Shown: piece after piece, positions 36,270 through 45,700 of the stretch | Layout of the letters: each line of letters begins with the position of its first letter | How positions within the stretch are numbered: position 1 is the stretch's first letter | From: Cupriavidus respiraculi | GTDB lineage: Bacteria; Pseudomonadota; Gammaproteobacteria; Burkholderiales; Burkholderiaceae | NCBI RefSeq assembly: GCF_914271545.1 | Contig: NZ_CAJZAH010000004.1 | Coordinates: forward strand, 124,001-188,000 | Direction: 5' to 3' | Length of the DNA stretch: 64,000 nucleotides | Notes under the pieces: model-generated | Seen by the model: only the letters and a program-made list of their open reading frames with translations | What the model was told of the DNA's origin: nothing | The model's database searches: none | Program-made: the position numbers and the translations under genes

Positions 36270-36644
36270 ATGCCGCAAGCCCTTCGCCCGCGCGATCCTT
36301 TCGTCGACCACCTGATGGAACTGATGGCGCCCGTGGCCGCGCGCGTGGGTCCGATCACGGCGCGCCGGATGTTCGGCGGCCACGGCCTTTATTACGACGG
36401 ATTGATGTTCGGGCTGGTCAGCGGGGGACGCTGCTATCTGAAGACGGACGCGCGAACGCGGGCCGCCTACGAGGAAGCCGGCTGCGAGCCGTTTCGCTAT
36501 CGCAGCCGGGGCCGCGACATCACCATCGGCGCATATTTCGCCGTGCCGGCCCAGTGCCTGGAATCGCCGCAGGAAATGAGCGCATGGGCGCGCGCCGCCA
36601 TGGAGGCGACGCTGCGCCTGGCCAACGCCCCTGGCGCGCGGTAA
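36270..36644 (+). CDS. TfoX N-terminal-domain protein
   Basis: A 124-residue protein consisting only of the TfoX/Sxy N-terminal domain: VGPITARRMFGGHGLYYDGLMFGLVSGGRCYLKTD and AYEEAGCEPFRYRSRG ... ISYF-like IGAYFAVP. Full-length TfoX/Sxy controls competence with CRP; stand-alone N-terminal proteins are common and uncharacterised. The stop codon lies inside a perfect terminator hairpin shared with the convergent SYLF gene. Confidence 0.85.
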   Translation: MPQALRPRDPFVDHLMELMAPVAARVGPITARRMFGGHGLYYDGLMFGLVSGGRCYLKTDARTRAAYEEAGCEPFRYRSRGRDITIGAYFAVPAQCLESPQEMSAWARAAMEATLRLANAPGAR

Positions 36645-36657
36645 CGCGCGCCAGGGG
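36628..36657. terminator. Perfect 13-bp hairpin, bidirectional
   Basis: CCCCTGGCGCGCG pairs with CGCGCGCCAGGGG around a GTAA tetraloop (GNRA type), and the TAA of the loop is the stop codon of the TfoX-N gene. It sits between two convergent genes. The perfect symmetry lets it act on both strands, though no T-tract follows. Confidence 0.6.
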
Positions 36658-36679
36658 CCGCCGCAGCGAAGGCAACCGC

Positions 36680-37264
36680 TCAGATATCCAGGCGGGTAAT
36701 GCGGGCGCCGTTCAGCGAGACATCGAACATCAACCCGGCATTGGTCTGCACGAAGCCGATCACCGGCTGCCGCAGCGTGTTGGTGTCGATCACCCCGTTG
36801 GCGCCGACCCGCGCGAGCGCCACGCTGGCGTCGGCGCCAACGGTCCAGCCGCGGCTGTTCATGAACCTTTCATAGGCCTCGGGCGTCATGAACATCAGGA
36901 TGACGGAGCGCGACTGCCCCCCGGCGGTCAGGCCAAACGAGGCCGCCGTGGTGCGGAAATAGCCGGTCGTCTTTTCCTTGACGCGCATGGCCCCCACGCC
37001 GGTCTCGCCGCCGACGACGAGCCCCGCCGACAACACGCGGGGGAACACCAGAACGCCTTGCGCCCGATTGCCCAGCTCGCGCGCGCTCGGCACCGATCCA
37101 TACAGCCGGCTCAGCGCGCCATCGACACCCGCGTCGATTTCCTCTCGTCGCGCCGCGTCATCCCGCGGGGCGCCCGTACCGGTGCCGGTGCAGCCCGCCG
37201 CCAGCGCGGCACCAGCGATCAATCCCGATCCTGCGGTGCGAATCACGAAATCCCGTCTGTTCAT
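36680..37264 (-). CDS. SYLF (Ysc84-type) lipid-binding lipoprotein
   Basis: A 194-residue envelope protein. The N-terminus NRRDFVIRTAGSGLIAGAALAAGC combines a Tat-like RRDF motif with a lipobox cysteine. The body is a SYLF domain: AQGVLVFPRVLSAGLVVGGETGVGAM, TTGYFRTTAASFGLTAGGQSRSVILMFMT, WTVGADASVALARVG and FVQTNAGLMFDVSLNG. Eukaryotic SYLF domains bind phosphoinositides; bacterial ones are periplasmic with unknown ligands. A GGAG-containing site precedes the ATG chosen; ten extra upstream codons are open but unlikely. Confidence 0.88.
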   Translation of the reverse strand: MNRRDFVIRTAGSGLIAGAALAAGCTGTGTGAPRDDAARREEIDAGVDGALSRLYGSVPSARELGNRAQGVLVFPRVLSAGLVVGGETGVGAMRVKEKTTGYFRTTAASFGLTAGGQSRSVILMFMTPEAYERFMNSRGWTVGADASVALARVGANGVIDTNTLRQPVIGFVQTNAGLMFDVSLNGARITRLDI

Positions 37265-37428
37265 GTCTGCTCTCCGGCTACTTGTGCCGTTCACGATATG
37301 CGAACAGCCGGCTGGAGTTTGGTAAAGCGTTTCGCTCCGGGCAAGCCAAATCGAAAAGATTCAGATCACGGGGTGAAACCGCTTCAATCGCCGGGCGGGA
37401 CCAGCCACCCCCGCCGCCGCGTACGCCG

Positions 37429-37656
37429 TCAGGCCCCGGCCTTGGCCATCGCGCCCCGCGCCCACACGCGCAGCAGGCTGACCACGAAACCGCCGGTCAG
37501 CATGCCCAGCACGTAGATCAGAAACACGAGGACTGAGGCCGGCAGCGTCATGCTCATCCGGAACAGCGTCAGCGTGACCGAATCCAGGTTCTGGAACTTG
37601 AACAGCAGCACCACCGCGGTGAACAGCACGATCAGCGTGATGTAGACGTATTTCAT
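37429..37656 (-). CDS. LapA-domain small membrane protein (DUF1049)
   Basis: A 75-residue protein with two transmembrane helices (VYITLIVLFTAVVLLFKFQN and SVLVFLIYVLGMLTGGFVVSLLRVW) and the LapA-family turn FQNLDSVTLTLF between them. GGGAGAG precedes the ATG. Members in E. coli (LapA/LapB) take part in lipopolysaccharide assembly control, but isolated short members have no assigned role. Confidence 0.82.
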   Translation of the reverse strand: MKYVYITLIVLFTAVVLLFKFQNLDSVTLTLFRMSMTLPASVLVFLIYVLGMLTGGFVVSLLRVWARGAMAKAGA

Positions 37657-37857
37657 CGCAGCTCTCCCAGGGAACTGGTCTTGTTGTAGCAGAGCCGCCG
37701 GCGATGCGGAATGCAATTCCTTCGCGTGGCCGGTCCCGGCCCGCACGGACCCGCGTCGCTGCCGCTTCGAAGCTTGGCGGCCGCGCGATTCGGGCCTTTA
37801 ATACGCCACAGTGAGCCGCGCCGTCCCGCGCCCGGCGGTTTCCACGATGGAGCAGCG

Positions 37858-38916
37858 ATGGACAACAGGTTTGCGTCGGCGGTCGCGGCGGTGCTGCTGG
37901 GCGCCGTGATCGGCTACGTGCTCTACATTGGCCGCCCGGTGATGGTGCCGATCGTCTTCGGCATCATCGTCACCTACATCATCATCGGCCTGACCACGCT
38001 GATGCAGCGGATCCCCGCGATCGGCCCGCGCCTGCCCGCATCGCTGTGCTATGCGCTGTCCATCCTGGTCATCGCGATGGTCATCGTCACCACCGTCAAT
38101 CTGGTGGTGGCCAACAAGGACGTGCTGATTGCGCTGGCGCCCCGCTACCAGGACGCGGCGCTGCGCGTGTTCAAGGCCGTCTCGATGCTGTTCGAATTCG
38201 AGAGCGAGCCGACCTGGGAAACGGTGCGCCGCGAACTGCTGGCGCGCATCAACCTGCAGGCCGCCGTGGGCACGGCCATCGCCTCGCTGTCGTCGTTTCT
38301 CGTCGATATCGTGGTCGTGCTGCTGTACGCCGCCTTCCTGCTGCTGGAAAGGCGGGTGCTCGGGCAGAAGCTGGAGGCCATCTTCCGCGGCACGGGCCAA
38401 GCGGCGCGGGCCCGTGTGATGATCGCGGAGATCAGCGAGCGCATCGGCACCTATCTCGCGCTGAAGACGCTGCTGGGCGTACTGCTGGCGGTGCTCAGCT
38501 ATGCGGTCATGCGCTGGATGTCGCTCGAGTTCGCCGAGCTGTGGGCGCTGCTGATCGCGCTGCTGAACTTCATTCCCTATCTCGGCTCGCTGCTCAGCGT
38601 GATGCTGCCAGTGGTCATGTCGGTGCTGCAGTTCGGCCAGCCTGGCGACATCCTGCTGTTGCTGATCCTGCTGACGGTCATCCAGTTCGTGGTCGGCAAT
38701 ATCGTCGATCCCTACCTGATGGGCAATTCGCTGAACCTCAGCCCGGTGGCCATCCTGGCCAGCATCGCCGTCTGGTCCTCGCTGTGGGGCATTCCAGGCG
38801 CGTTCCTCGCCGTTCCGCTGACCGTGAGCCTGGTCATGGTGCTGGCCGAATTCGGCACCACGCGCGCGGTGGCGATTCTGCTGTCCAAGGACGGCAACAT
38901 GCATCACCGGCGCTGA
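37858..38916 (+). CDS. AI-2E family transporter (PerM/TqsA-like)
   Basis: A 352-residue inner-membrane protein with about eight helices. Family signs are the N-terminal pair of helices, a long periplasmic or cytosolic helical region (residues 90-145), DIVVVLLYAAFLLLERR, LIALLNFIPYLGSLLSVMLPVV with the typical N-F-I-P-Y-L-G, and VGNIVDPYLMGNSLNLSPVAILASIAVWSSLWGIPG. Relatives export autoinducer-2 or act as Na+/H+ antiporters; the role here is not determinable. The ATG at the end of a 147-base open stretch begins the first helix. Confidence 0.88.
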   Translation: MDNRFASAVAAVLLGAVIGYVLYIGRPVMVPIVFGIIVTYIIIGLTTLMQRIPAIGPRLPASLCYALSILVIAMVIVTTVNLVVANKDVLIALAPRYQDAALRVFKAVSMLFEFESEPTWETVRRELLARINLQAAVGTAIASLSSFLVDIVVVLLYAAFLLLERRVLGQKLEAIFRGTGQAARARVMIAEISERIGTYLALKTLLGVLLAVLSYAVMRWMSLEFAELWALLIALLNFIPYLGSLLSVMLPVVMSVLQFGQPGDILLLLILLTVIQFVVGNIVDPYLMGNSLNLSPVAILASIAVWSSLWGIPGAFLAVPLTVSLVMVLAEFGTTRAVAILLSKDGNMHHRR

Positions 38917-39140
38917 GGGCAAATCGAAATCTCGCAGATGGGTCCGAGAAAAGATTCAGTACGCAACATCCGGCGCCGGCCCTATGGTGAAACGCCGGGC
39001 TCGTCCCGGAAACGGGCCGGGCCGGCGCGCGCCGTTCGGCCGGACAGCCCGCCGGAGGATGCATGCGTGTGCCGCAAGCCAACCGCCTGACCAATGCCGT
39101 GGCCACCAGGCTGCCCGGACACCGCCACCGCCCCACCGCC

Positions 39141-39617
39141 TCAGCGCGTGACGCGCGTCACGCCGCCGCCAGTGAGCACACGCACTCGCTCGCCTTCGCG
39201 GAACGGCACGTCGGCGTCCTGCGTGATCGCCACGGCCGGGCCGTTGTCGAGCTGCACCGTGATCTCGAGCCCTTCGCGGCGGGTCATGCGCGATTCCGCC
39301 GCGCTGCCCGCCATGCCGCCAAGCACCGCACCGCCGATACCGGCCGCGACCGCGCCGCGGCCGCTGCCGATATTGCTGCCCGCCGCGATGCCGCCGAGCG
39401 CAGCACCGGCCACGGTGCCCACGCCGCTCTGCCCCGGCTGGATCGTGACATTGCGCACCGATGCCACCGTGCCGAACTCCACGGTCTGGCGCTGCTGCGC
39501 CTGCCCGCCGGTGAACACCGCGCTGGAGGTGGAGGGCGGCGCGCAGGCCGCCAGCAGGCCAGCGGCCAGAGGCACGCCGATCGTCGCGCCAAGGGCACGG
39601 GCAAGGAATGCACGCAT
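39141..39617 (-). CDS. Glycine-zipper outer-membrane lipoprotein (SlyB-like)
   Basis: A 158-residue lipoprotein: signal MRAFLARALGATIGVPLAAGLLAAC with lipobox LAAC. A glycine-zipper 2TM segment follows (GVGTVAGAALGGIAAGSNIGSGRGAVAAGIGGAVLGGMAGSAAE), and then a beta-rich end (EITVQLDNGPAVAITQDADVPFREGERVRV) as in the Rickettsia 17-kDa antigen/SlyB family. These proteins support outer-membrane integrity. A start 7-12 codons further upstream is open, but the chosen ATG gives the proper signal. Confidence 0.88.
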   Translation of the reverse strand: MRAFLARALGATIGVPLAAGLLAACAPPSTSSAVFTGGQAQQRQTVEFGTVASVRNVTIQPGQSGVGTVAGAALGGIAAGSNIGSGRGAVAAGIGGAVLGGMAGSAAESRMTRREGLEITVQLDNGPAVAITQDADVPFREGERVRVLTGGGVTRVTR

Positions 39618-39726
39618 GGGAGTCACCGTAAGGGCCATGGAAGGGCATTTCATCTTAGCCAGCGGCCCGCCCCCGCCGGCAGTGAAAGTTTTCGATATCC
39701 CCCCTTAGCCCTTTCGGCGATGCCTC

Positions 39727-40989
39727 ATGCCGTTTCCTGAAGCGATCCCGGCCCTTTCCCGCGCGGCCGCGACGCTGCCGGGCTGCCTGGCCGCGCTGCT
39801 GGCGGCCGCATGGCCCGCCGGCGGCGAAGCCGCCGTCTCCGTGCTGCAGCCTCCGCGGCAGGTCGAGGCCAGCCAGCCGCTGACGCTGACCCTGATGCTC
39901 AGCGCCGACGAAAACGAGCGGCGCTTCGCGATACCCGCCGCGATCGTCGCGACCGCGACGGCGGACATGCAGGCGCCCGTGCCGCTCACACTGCGCCGCG
40001 TGGACGACGGGCCGGCGGTGCTCGAACTCCAGCCCGGCGAATATCGCACCATCTCCTATCGCACTGAGCTGCCGGCGAGCCTGCGAGGCCGCGTCAGCCT
40101 GGACCTGCGCGATTTCGACGCCGCGCCGATGACCATCACCCTGCGCCGAAGCCCCGCGCCGGATGGTGTTGCCGGGGAACCAGCGCGGGCCACGGGCGAA
40201 ACTGCCGCTGCGGCAACGGCCACCGAGCCCATCGTGGTGGGCGATCCGGCGGCGGCGAACGAGACGCTGGCCAGCAACCGGGGACGGCTCAGCCTCAACG
40301 AGCCCATGTATCTGCTGTTCGGCGCGCACCATGGCCGCAATGCCAAGTTCCAGCTCAGCTTCAAGTTCCGGTTGTACCAGGGCGACGATCCTGCCTCGCG
40401 CGGCCTGCTGGAGAACCTGTATTTCGGCTACACGCAGTTTTCGCTATGGGATCTGGCCAGCGACTCCAAGCCCTTCCATGACACGACCTATCGGCCGAGC
40501 TTCTTCTATTTTGTGGAGGACACGGGCGTGCGGCGCGGCGCGCTGACGCGGCTGGGCGTCGCCGCCGGCATCGAGCACGAGTCCAACGGCAAGGACGGCG
40601 ATGTGTCGCGCAGCATCGACGTGCTGTACGTGCAGCCGCGCATGGCGTTCGGCGATACCGCCGGCTGGCATTGGATGGTGGCGCCGAAGATCTACTACTA
40701 CCTCGACAAGGACGAGAACCCGGACATCGCGCGCTATCGCGGCTATGTGGATCTGCGCGTCGAATACGGCAAGGCCGACTCGTGGAAACTGGCCGCGACG
40801 GTGCGCAAGGGAACCAGCGGCAGCAAGGGGAGCATGGATGCGCAGGTCAGCTATCCGCTGGCCCGGCTGCTGCCGGGCACCGCGGGCTATCTGATGGCGG
40901 GGTACTTCGTGGGGTATGGCGAGACGCTGGTGGACTACAACCGCAAGATGCCGTGGCAGTTTCGCATCGGCTATGCGTTGTCGAGGTAG
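39727..40989 (+). CDS. pldA: Outer-membrane phospholipase A1
   Basis: A 420-residue protein. The C-terminal 240 residues form the PldA beta-barrel with the catalytic His-Ser pair in GIEHESNGKDGDVSRS and Asn in the downstream strand; the final residue pattern RIGYALSR fits barrel assembly. The N-terminal 170 residues after the signal peptide are an additional beta-rich domain (VSVLQPPRQVEASQPLTLTLML ... EYRTISYRTELP) not present in E. coli PldA (289 residues), making this a longer beta-proteobacterial form. It hydrolyses phospholipids that reach the outer leaflet. Confidence 0.85.
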   Translation: MPFPEAIPALSRAAATLPGCLAALLAAAWPAGGEAAVSVLQPPRQVEASQPLTLTLMLSADENERRFAIPAAIVATATADMQAPVPLTLRRVDDGPAVLELQPGEYRTISYRTELPASLRGRVSLDLRDFDAAPMTITLRRSPAPDGVAGEPARATGETAAAATATEPIVVGDPAAANETLASNRGRLSLNEPMYLLFGAHHGRNAKFQLSFKFRLYQGDDPASRGLLENLYFGYTQFSLWDLASDSKPFHDTTYRPSFFYFVEDTGVRRGALTRLGVAAGIEHESNGKDGDVSRSIDVLYVQPRMAFGDTAGWHWMVAPKIYYYLDKDENPDIARYRGYVDLRVEYGKADSWKLAATVRKGTSGSKGSMDAQVSYPLARLLPGTAGYLMAGYFVGYGETLVDYNRKMPWQFRIGYALSR

Positions 40990-41017
40990 GGCGGACGTTT
41001 GTGGTGCTGGTGACCGG

Positions 41018-41137
41018 TCACCCTCACCCCCGCCCTCTCCCGCTGGCGGGAGAGGCGAGCAAACCCGCAGACTTTTCAAACCCTGCCGGTGTTCTCCCCT
41101 CTCCCGCCAGCGGGAGAGGGGCCGGGGGTGAGGGTGA
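41018..41137. repeat. REP-like inverted repeat, copy 1
   Basis: A 120-bp composite element. Outer arms TCACCCTCACCCCCG and the complementary GGGGGTGAGGGTGA flank two internal palindromes of the type CTCTCCCGC-TGGC-GGGAGAG and CTCTCCCGCCAGCGGGAGAG. It lies between the convergent pldA and efflux outer-membrane genes, where it could also end transcription from both sides. A related element lies at 46053-46164. Confidence 0.75.
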
Positions 41138-41164
41138 ACGCCCGCCAGTGCCAAATGGCAAAGC

Positions 41165-42691
41165 TCAGCGCGCCGCCACCGGCTCGCCTTGCTCCACCGG
41201 GCCCCAGCCGCCGCCGAGGCTGCGCACCAGCGACACCGTGGCCGCGGCGCGCAGGCCGGCCACCTGGTTGGCCTCGCGCTGCGATTGCAGCACGGTGCGG
41301 TCCGCGTCGATCACCGTCAGGTAGTCCACCGCACCGGCGTCGTAGCGGCTGCGCGAGATGCGCTGCGCCCGGCGGGCACCGGCCAGCGCGCCGTCGAGCG
41401 CGGTGGCCTGCTGGCTCAGCCAGCGCACATCCGCCAGGCTGTCCTCGACCTCGCGGAAGGCCACCAGCACGGTCTGCCGGTAGCCCGCCACCGTTTCCTC
41501 GTGCTGGGCGCGGGCCGCGTTCAGGTTGGCCCGGTTGCGTCCGCCATCGAAGATCGGCGCGGCGATGGTCGAGCCGATCAGCGGCCCCAGCATCCAGGTG
41601 CGCGAGGACCAGCGGAACAGGTTGGACAGGTCGCCCGACTCGAAGCCGAACAGCCCGGTCAGCGTGATGCGCGGGAAGAACGCCGACTTGGCCACGCCGA
41701 TGCGCGCATTGGCCGCGGCCATCAGCCGTTCGGCCTGCGCGATATCGGGCCGGCGTTCCAGCAGTTCGGACGGCAGTCCGGCGGGAATCGCCACGGGCGC
41801 GGCATCGAACGGACGCGCGGCCAACGCGAACTGCGCCGGCGGCACGCCGGTCAGCACCGCAAGCGCATGTTCCTGGTTGGCGCGGCGGCGTTCGATGCCG
41901 GCCAGGTCCGCGCGTGCGGTGCCCAGCTCGGCTTCGGCGCGCGCCGGGTCCAGGTCGGTGGTCTCGCCCGCGTCGAAGCGGCGCTTGAGCAGTTTGACCG
42001 CGTCCTCGCGCAGCGCAATGGTGGCCTTGAGCAGTTCGCGGTCGCTGTCCAGCGTGCGCAGCGCGAAGTAGCTCTGCGCCACGTCGGCCTGCAGCGCGAG
42101 CTGCACCGAGCGATACAGGTCTTCGGCGGCATCGCCCTCGGCGCGCGCGGCGCGCACGCTGTCCGCCACGCGGCCGAACAGGTCGACCTCGTAGCTGGCG
42201 AAGGCGCGCGCCTTGAGCACCGTCTGCGGCGACACGCGCGTGCCGTCGGGCAGCCCCTGCGAGGCGGCCGACGGCTGCGAGCGCGTCGGATCCAGCCCCA
42301 CGCTCAGTTGCGGATACAGGTCCGCCTCGGCCACGCCGGTGAAGGCGCGCGCCTGCTTGAGCCGCGCGGCGGCCCCGGCCAGGTCCTGGTTGTTCGCGTT
42401 GGCCGCGGCGATCAGGCGGTCGAGCTCGGCATCGCCGAACACCTTCCACCACTCGCCACGGGCCGCGCCCTCGGCGGGCGTAGCCACTTTCCATTGCGCG
42501 CCCTCGTCCTGCGCGGCCTGCGCTTCCTTGAAGGCCGGCACGGAAGCCGTCTCCGGCACCTTGTAGGTCGGCGCCAGCGAGCAGCCGGCCAGGATCAGTG
42601 CCGCGGCCAGCGTGGCGAGGCGCGGCAGCGCGCGCTTCATCGAAGTGGTCATCGAAGTGGTCATCGATAGCGTTGTCATCGTCGTAGTCAT
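41165..42691 (-). CDS. RND efflux outer-membrane factor (OprM/OprN-like)
   Basis: A 508-residue TolC-class outer-membrane lipoprotein. The lipobox is LILAGCSLAP; two repeats of the efflux-OEP fold show WWKVFGDAELDRLIAAANANNQDLAGA and the characteristic LLERRPDIAQAERLMAAANARIGVAKSAFFPRITLTG. Start choice: ATG at 42691 has AAGGTG upstream but gives a Met-Thr-Thr-Ser repeat before the real signal; ATG at 42640 gives a cleaner signal (MKRALPR...) but no visible ribosome site. It is the third gene of the efflux operon, 10 bp after the pump gene. Confidence 0.9.
   Translation of the reverse strand: MTTTMTTLSMTTSMTTSMKRALPRLATLAAALILAGCSLAPTYKVPETASVPAFKEAQAAQDEGAQWKVATPAEGAARGEWWKVFGDAELDRLIAAANANNQDLAGAAARLKQARAFTGVAEADLYPQLSVGLDPTRSQPSAASQGLPDGTRVSPQTVLKARAFASYEVDLFGRVADSVRAARAEGDAAEDLYRSVQLALQADVAQSYFALRTLDSDRELLKATIALREDAVKLLKRRFDAGETTDLDPARAEAELGTARADLAGIERRRANQEHALAVLTGVPPAQFALAARPFDAAPVAIPAGLPSELLERRPDIAQAERLMAAANARIGVAKSAFFPRITLTGLFGFESGDLSNLFRWSSRTWMLGPLIGSTIAAPIFDGGRNRANLNAARAQHEETVAGYRQTVLVAFREVEDSLADVRWLSQQATALDGALAGARRAQRISRSRYDAGAVDYLTVIDADRTVLQSQREANQVAGLRAAATVSLVRSLGGGWGPVEQGEPVAAR
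42638..42690. repeat. In-frame 12-bp tandem repeat at gene start
   Basis: Two perfect copies of TCATCGAAGTGG followed by degenerate copies (TCATCGATAGCG, GTCATCGTCGTA). Read on the minus strand they give repeated Met-Thr-Thr-Ser/Thr, each with an in-frame ATG, at the beginning of the outer-membrane efflux gene. Replication slippage here would change the number of N-terminal residues without shifting the frame. Confidence 0.7.
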
Positions 42692-42701
42692 CTCGAACAC
42701 C

Positions 42702-45700
42702 TTATTCAGCGGAGGCGATGGCGTGCGGTTCGGCCCCATGCGGCGCGGGCGCCGCGGCGGCCCGCCGGCGCTCGCCGCGCGTGGCCAGCAGGCGCAGGCT
42801 CACATAGAACACCGGCGTCAGGAACAGCCCGAAGAAGGTCACGCCCAGCATCCCGGCGAACACCGCCACGCCCATGGCCTGGCGCATTTCCGCGCCGGCG
42901 CCGGTGGAGATCACCAGCGGCACCACGCCCATGATGAAAGCGAACGACGTCATCAGGATCGGGCGCAGACGCAGCCGGCTGGCTTCGATCGCCGCCTGAA
43001 CGATGGTGCGGCCCTCATGTTCCAGTTCCCGGGCGAACTCCACGATCAGGATCGCGTTCTTCGCGGATAGCCCCACCAGCACGATGAAGCCGATCTGCGT
43101 GAAGATGTTGTTGTCCCCGTTGGTGAGCCACACACCGGTCATGGCGGCCAGCAGCGACAGCGGCACGATCAGGATCACGGCCAGCGGCAGCGTCAGGCTC
43201 TCGTACTGCGCGGCCAGCACCAGGAACACCAGCAGCACGCACAGCGGGAAGATCCACACACCGGCGTTGCCCGCCAGGATGTCCTGGTAGGTCAGCTCGG
43301 TCCACTCGAACTTGATGCCCTTGGGCAGCGTCTCGGCGGCGATGCGTTCGGCGGCGGCCTGCGCCTGGCCCGACGAGAAGCCCGGCGCGGGACCGCCGTT
43401 CATGTCGGCGGCGGTAAAGCCGTTGTAGCGCACCACGCTGTCGGGACCGAAGCTCTGCTTGACCTGCACCAGCGACGACAGCGGCACCATTTCGCCGGCG
43501 GCGTTGCGCGTCTTCAGCTGCAGGATGTCGTCGGCGTGCTGGCGGTAGTTCGCATCCGCCTGCACCTTGACCTGGAACGTACGGCCGAACTTGTTGAAGT
43601 CGTTGACGTAGGCCGAGCCCAGGTAGGTTTGCAGCGTGTCGAACACGTCCGTCACCGGCACGCCGAGCTGCTTGGCCTTGACCCGGTCGAGCTGCACGTC
43701 CAGCTGCGGCACGTTGACCTGGTAGTTGCTGAAGATGCCGGCCAGCTCGGGCGTGGCCCGCGCCTTGTTGGCGAAGGCGTTGGTGGCGTCGAACAGCGCG
43801 TCGTAGCCCAGCGCGGCGCGGTCCTCGATCATCAGCTTGAAGCCGCCGATGGTGCCCAGGCCCTGCACGGGCGGCGGCGGGAACACCGCGATGAACGCAT
43901 CCTGGATTGCCGCATACTCGCCGTTGAGCTGCTGGGCGATGGCATTGCCCGACAGTTCCTTGCTCTTGCGTTCCTCGAAGGGCTTGAGCGTGGCGAACAC
44001 GATGCCGGCACTCGGGCTGTTGGTGAAGCCGTTGATCGACAGGCCCGGGAAGGCCACCGCCGATTCCACGCCGGGGTGCTTGAGCGCGATCTCCGACATG
44101 CGGCGGATCACGTCCTCGGTCCGGTCCAGCGTGGCACCGTCCGGCAGCTTCGCGAAGCTCACCAGGTATTGCTTGTCCTGCGCGGGCACGAAGCCCTTGG
44201 GCACGAGCTGGAACACGCCCCAGGTCAGCACCAGCATCGCCGCGTAGACGCCGAACACCGCGCCCTTGCGGGTGATCACGCCCTTCACGCCCTTGCCGTA
44301 CTTGTCCGAGCTGGCGCCGAAGAAGCGGTTGAAGCGGGCGAAGAAGCCGCCCAGCACCTTGTCCATCGCGCGCGACAGCCAGTCCTTGGGCGCGTCGTGG
44401 CTGCGCAGCAGCAGCGCGGACAGCGCGGGCGACAGCGTCAGCGAGTTGAAGGCCGAGATCACCGTCGAGATCGAGATGGTCAGCGCGAACTGCTTGTAGA
44501 ACTGGCCGGTCAGGCCCGACATGAACGCCAGCGGCACGAACACGGCGATCAGCACCAGCGCGATGGCGATGATGGGGCCGCTCACCTCGCGCATGGCCTT
44601 GTAAGTTGCCTCTTTCGGAGACAGCCCTTCGGCGATATTGCGCTCGACGTTCTCCACCACGACGATGGCATCATCGACCACGATGCCGATGGCCAGCACC
44701 AGCCCGAACAACGACAGCGCATTGATCGAGAAGCCGAAGGCGTGCATCAGCCCGAAGGTACCGACGATGGACACCGGCACCGCCAGCAGCGGGATGATCG
44801 ACGCGCGCCACGTCTGCAGGAACAGGATCACCACTAGCACCACCAGCGCGATGGCCTCGAACAGCGTGTGCGTCACCGCCTCGATGCTGTGGCGCACGAA
44901 CTGCGTGGGGTCATAGACGATGCTGTAGTCCACGCCGTCGGGGAAGTTCTGCTTCAGCTCCTCCATGGTGGCGCGCACGTCGTCCGAAATCTGGATGGCG
45001 TTGGAACCCGGCGCCTGGAAGATCGGAATGGCCACGGCCGACTTGTTGTCCAGCAGCGAGCGCAGCGCGTATTCGGACGCGCCCAGTTCGATGCGGGCCA
45101 GGTCCTTCAGATAGGTCACGGCGCCATCGGCGGAGGTGCGCACGATGATGTCGCCGAACTCTTCGACGGTATTGAGGCGGCCCTGCGCATTGACCGACAG
45201 TTGCAGGTCGGTGCCCGGCAACGCGGGCGAGGCGCCGATCACGCCGGCGGCCACCTGCACGTTCTGCTCGCGAATCGCGCGCACCACGTCGCTCGCGGCG
45301 AGCTGGCGCTCGGCCATCTTCTCCGGATTGAGCCACACGCGCATCGCGTAGTCGCCCGAACCGAACAGCTGCACCTGACCGACGCCCTGGATGCGCGCGA
45401 GGCGGTCCTTGACGTTGAGCACGGCGTAGTTGCGCAGATACGTCATGTCATAGCGATCGTTCGGCGAGACCAGGTGCACCACCATGGTCAGGTCGGGCGA
45501 GCTCTTGACGGTGGTGATGCCCAGGCGCCGCACGTCCTCGGGCAGGCGCGGCTCGGCTTGCGAGACGCGGTTCTGCACGAGCTGCTGGGCCTTGTCGGGA
45601 TCGGTGCCGAGCTTGAACGTGACGGTCAGCGTCAGCAGGCCGTCGCTGTTCGACTGCGAGGACATGTACAGCATGTCCTCCACGCCGTTGATCTGCTCCT

